Source of the DNA: VXPQ01 sp965248175
GTDB taxonomy: Bacteria; Bacteroidota; Rhodothermia; Rhodothermales; VXPQ01
Assembly: GCA_965248175.1 (NCBI GenBank)
Contig: OZ252093.1
Location: 2,852,001 to 2,916,000 of the forward strand
DNA: 64,000 nt
Reading direction: 5' to 3'
The translations under genes were made by a program, and so were the position numbers. Positions 61,226 to 64,000 of this stretch are shown piece by piece (position 1 is the stretch's first letter; each line of letters begins with the position of its first letter). The notes beneath the pieces are model-generated. The model did not search any database and was not told where the DNA came from. It was given only the letters and a program-made list of their open reading frames with translations.

Positions 61226-64000
61226 TTACTTGACAAGAACCATCGTGCGCGTGATCGTCTTCTCGCCAGCCACGAGGCGATACACGTAGACGCCGTTCGG
61301 CAAGTCGTTCGCACCGAAACGCACCGTGTGACGACCTGCCGCCTGAGGACCGTCGATCAGCACGTCCACCTCGCGCCCCAGCATGTCGTAAACGATCAGG
61401 CTCGCATCGCCTGCCTGGGGCAAGGCATAGTCGATGCTCGTTTGCGGGTTGAACGGGTTCGGGTAGTTCCGGGAGAGGGCAACCTCCGTCGGCAGTTCCG
61501 AATCTTCCGTACCGGTCCCCGAAATCACGGCGACCGTAAAGGTCTGCGAAACCCACTTCCTCTCGCGATCCGTCACCGTAAGTGCGACCTCGGCCGAGTT
61601 GTATCCGAGCGGAAAGATCGTCAGCGTGGCCCTGGATCGGTCCAGCGTCAGCCGCATGGCCGAGGTAATCACATCGGTCGCGGTGCTCGCGGGCGATTTG
61701 TGCGGGGCGGTCACATCCATCTCGTAGAGCAACCCTCCGGGGAGCTCGTCGCCTGCTCTCGCATTCGGATCGAGGAAAGCGGGATCGGCCTCTTCCCCGC
61801 CAGACAGATTGCGCAAATCCAGAACCATCGCAGGATCGCCCGTATTCAGCGTAATATCCCCGATGACGGTCTTCACGATCGGGAACGTGGCCCCGTTGAC
61901 CGTCACGCTGAAGCTTTGCGAGATAGCTTCTCCATCGGCATTCGTGGCCACCACCGTAACGTCGGTAGATGTCTCGTCCGCACGCCACACGGGCGTAAGC
62001 GTTATTACGGAACCCTCCACGCCTACCTCCACCACGGTGCTGTCCGCACTACTCGCCGTATACGTCAGTCCCCCCATGGCAGGATCTCCGAACGCAGCCG
62101 GCTCGCCGGCTCCGTCGCCGTTCAAATCCGCCATATCCACCGTGATGGCGTCGCCGTCGGCATCCAGCTGCTGGGCAGGAATCGTTTCCAATACGGTCGG
62201 CGCAGTCTTGCTCACGATCCTCACCGTAAAGGAATCCGATACGGATTGAGAATTCGGATACTTCGGGTCGGGGGTCGTGGTGTTCGAAGCATCATTCGTA
62301 TCCCTACAGGAAGAGGTTGCCCTCACAGGGTCGTCGGCCGTCTCATACCCGTCAGGACACACATACGTCGGCTCTCCCTTGTCCGTGGCGGTCACCGTAA
62401 AGATGGCCATGCCCGGCGTAAGCGGACGGATGGTCAAGGTCTCCTCGTCCAACAGATCGACTATCGCCACCATGGGCTTCGTAACCCACCAAAATTCGTC
62501 GGTTGCGTCTTCTGGTACTTTCGTCGTCTCCCCCCCACTGACATCACTGATGGCGATATCAAAAACCAGCGTACGAGCAGGAGAGCCAAGATCGTCATCC
62601 GCGAATCCGCCACTCAGATTATCGATCCGCATGTCGGAAACAGCATCTTCCCGCACCACCACGTCCGCAAGAGGCGTCACGACATACGGCCTGTTTGCCC
62701 CGGACACGGCCGCAATAACTTGCAACCGGGCATATTCTTTAGCGCCATCCGTCGCAGTCACCCAAACATTGGTCGATCGGCCCTCTTTCGCCTCGTCCGT
62801 AAGCCCGATCGTCAGCCTGGAACCGGATACCGTCGCAGTCACGATGGCAACCGCATCGTCGCCTGCACTCACTTCGGCGCTGGCTTCGTAGGTCAGGGAG
62901 ACCTCGTTCGGGTCGGAGAAGCGGTCATACAGCTCCAATTCTTTCGACTCGTCGTCCTTTACCGTCAGGATTACTTGCCCCATGTAGTACTGGACTTGCG
63001 CATTGTACTCTTCTCCCACAGTAATACCCTCTCCTCTATGCATGGGCGCATCGGCGGACATCACTGCCACATGGATGGGCTTCTCGTCGTCATCCACACT
63101 CGCATCCGGATCCACAGCAAGCCTGAATGCGCCTGCCGAAATCGGGCGCACGGTGAGCCTATTGCCGGTAAGGCTGACCCAGGCGGGCCCCACAACAAAC
63201 GAATTGCCGGGATTGTTCACCGCGTCGTCATCCCCCACCTGGTAGTGACGTATACTCCAGCTTGACCCCAAATCGTAAGGATACGTCGTATCCAGGTTAA
63301 TGGTAATGGGCCCTCCGCCCACGCGGAGAATCCTGGGGCGAACCGCCGGCGCGGCGGCAATGCAGATGTTGCCGCTGTCGCCTTGGAAGTCATCGATCCC
63401 ATCAAGCCATCGCTCGAATGCGGTATCCCCCGGCACGCACAGCCCTTTGTCGACATACAGCACCGTGAGGTTGCCCATGTTGAGAAACGCCACCGGGATC
63501 GACCCCCTCAGGGAGTTGTTGTCGAGATACAGTTCTTCGAGGTTGGCCAAGGCGCCCAACGGCGCCGGGATCGACCCATACAAGGAGTTAGAATTGAGGT
63601 ACAGGAATTCGAGGGAGGTCAAGGCGCCCAACGCCGCCGGGATCGTCCCCGACAGGGAGTTATAGCTTAGAATCAGTTCTTCGAGGTTGGTCAAGGCGCC
63701 CAACGCCGCCGGGATCGTCCCCGACAGGGAGTTGTTGTTTAGACTCAGTTCTTCGAGGTTGGTCAAGGCGCCCAACATCGTCGGGATCGACCCCGACAAG
63801 GAGTTATAATGGAGGTACAGGGTTTCGAGGGAGTTCAAGGCGCCCAACGCCGCCGGGATCGTCCCCGACAGGGAGTTATAGCTTAGAATCAGCTCCGTGA
63901 GGTTGGTCAAGGCGCCCAACTCCGCCGGGATCGACCCCGTCAGGTTGTTGTCGTAGAGTTGCAGGTTTTTGAAATTGGTCAAGGCGCCCAACTCCACCGG
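61226..64000 (-). CDS. Leucine-rich-repeat surface protein with T9SS sorting domain, 5' end outside window
   Basis: The frame continues past the right edge; the GTG near 63997 lies inside an LRR unit and is not the real start. At least nine 24-residue plant-type repeats are visible (LGALTNLEELSLNNNSLSGT, then IPAA). They are followed by an LRR cap (NLTVLYVDKGLCVPGDTAFE), Ig/cadherin-like domains (PYVVTPLADVVVREDAVSDM; a Cys pair near VCPDGYETADDP) and a C-terminal type IX sorting domain: LSRNYPNPFNPQTSIDYALP, IVYDMLGREVDVL, NGVYVYRLVAGEK, ending in Lys. Predicted secreted and surface-bound, probably a protein- or host-binding factor. Confidence 0.9.
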   Translation of the reverse strand, partial: PVELGALTNFKNLQLYDNNLTGSIPAELGALTNLTELILSYNSLSGTIPAALGALNSLETLYLHYNSLSGSIPTMLGALTNLEELSLNNNSLSGTIPAALGALTNLEELILSYNSLSGTIPAALGALTSLEFLYLNSNSLYGSIPAPLGALANLEELYLDNNSLRGSIPVAFLNMGNLTVLYVDKGLCVPGDTAFERWLDGIDDFQGDSGNICIAAAPAVRPRILRVGGGPITINLDTTYPYDLGSSWSIRHYQVGDDDAVNNPGNSFVVGPAWVSLTGNRLTVRPISAGAFRLAVDPDASVDDDEKPIHVAVMSADAPMHRGEGITVGEEYNAQVQYYMGQVILTVKDDESKELELYDRFSDPNEVSLTYEASAEVSAGDDAVAIVTATVSGSRLTIGLTDEAKEGRSTNVWVTATDGAKEYARLQVIAAVSGANRPYVVTPLADVVVREDAVSDMRIDNLSGGFADDDLGSPARTLVFDIAISDVSGGETTKVPEDATDEFWWVTKPMVAIVDLLDEETLTIRPLTPGMAIFTVTATDKGEPTYVCPDGYETADDPVRATSSCRDTNDASNTTTPDPKYPNSQSVSDSFTVRIVSKTAPTVLETIPAQQLDADGDAITVDMADLNGDGAGEPAAFGDPAMGGLTYTASSADSTVVEVGVEGSVITLTPVWRADETSTDVTVVATNADGEAISQSFSVTVNGATFPIVKTVIGDITLNTGDPAMVLDLRNLSGGEEADPAFLDPNARAGDELPGGLLYEMDVTAPHKSPASTATDVITSAMRLTLDRSRATLTIFPLGYNSAEVALTVTDRERKWVSQTFTVAVISGTGTEDSELPTEVALSRNYPNPFNPQTSIDYALPQAGDASLIVYDMLGREVDVLIDGPQAAGRHTVRFGANDLPNGVYVYRLVAGEKTITRTMVLVK

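Overview
The window looks like a chromosomal segment of a Gram-negative bacterium of the Bacteroidota/Rhodothermota group. Three secreted proteins end in the Asn-Pro-Phe-Asn-Pro plus Lys-terminated C-terminal signal typical of the type IX secretion system (T9SS), a PorZ-like T9SS accessory protein is present, and lipoprotein signals, TolB-like propellers and M28/PDZ peptidases are common. A host-associated (sponge-type) marine lifestyle would fit the many FN3, Ig-like, cadherin-like and LRR repeats, but that is inference only.

Layout. 1-34 kb is ordinary, well-packed core and catabolic sequence: a DUF4105 protein cut by the left edge, nth, gpmI; then a leftward run (12.0 to 3.4 kb) of a PhyH dioxygenase, a secreted Gfo/Idh protein, two tandem PQQ-type sugar dehydrogenases and a three-gene ribose-type sugar ABC importer; tRNA-Glu and tRNA-His; PorZ-like protein; ribH; a PHP-domain protein; an M48 peptidase; two TM2 proteins; a rightward operon (18.1-22.3 kb) with both halves of the plant Tm-1 architecture (TIM-barrel and UPF0261) plus a bifunctional aldolase/dehydrogenase; a cupin; two different IS1595-family elements (22.7-24.1 and 26.7-28.0 kb) flanking an ABC exporter whose permease is strikingly AT-rich; then a lipoprotein, an FAD sugar/alditol oxidase, an SDR, an M28/PDZ peptidase, a frameshifted TolB-like propeller and tRNA-Leu.

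34.5-59.2 kb is the accessory highlight. Two giant surface proteins (2988 aa and about 2606 aa), each made of FN3/PKD/cadherin-like/Ig-like/Calx-beta modules and ending in an autotransporter-like beta-barrel, point away from each other as a large inverted repeat. Their last ~800 codons are almost identical; their N-terminal modules differ. The inverted similarity resumes upstream of both genes. On the left copy the promoter region has been split by an IS5-family element and a related 256-bp MITE, both with TTAA target duplications, and the uninterrupted ancestral spacer can be read from the right copy. The 5.5 kb between the arms holds tRNA-Asn and decaying genes: a zinc-protease-like gene broken by a 17-bp tandem duplication, a DUF433/DUF5615 toxin-antitoxin pair with a nonsense mutation in the toxin, a serine-hydrolase remnant, small membrane proteins and a PadR regulator with a clear palindromic operator.

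59.4-64 kb has a chorismate-lyase-like protein, a DUF1801 remnant, an outer-membrane beta-barrel protein and an LRR protein with a T9SS signal running off the right edge.

Several single-base frameshifts occur (TolB-like gene, one IS1595 transposase), so draft-assembly errors cannot be excluded for those.
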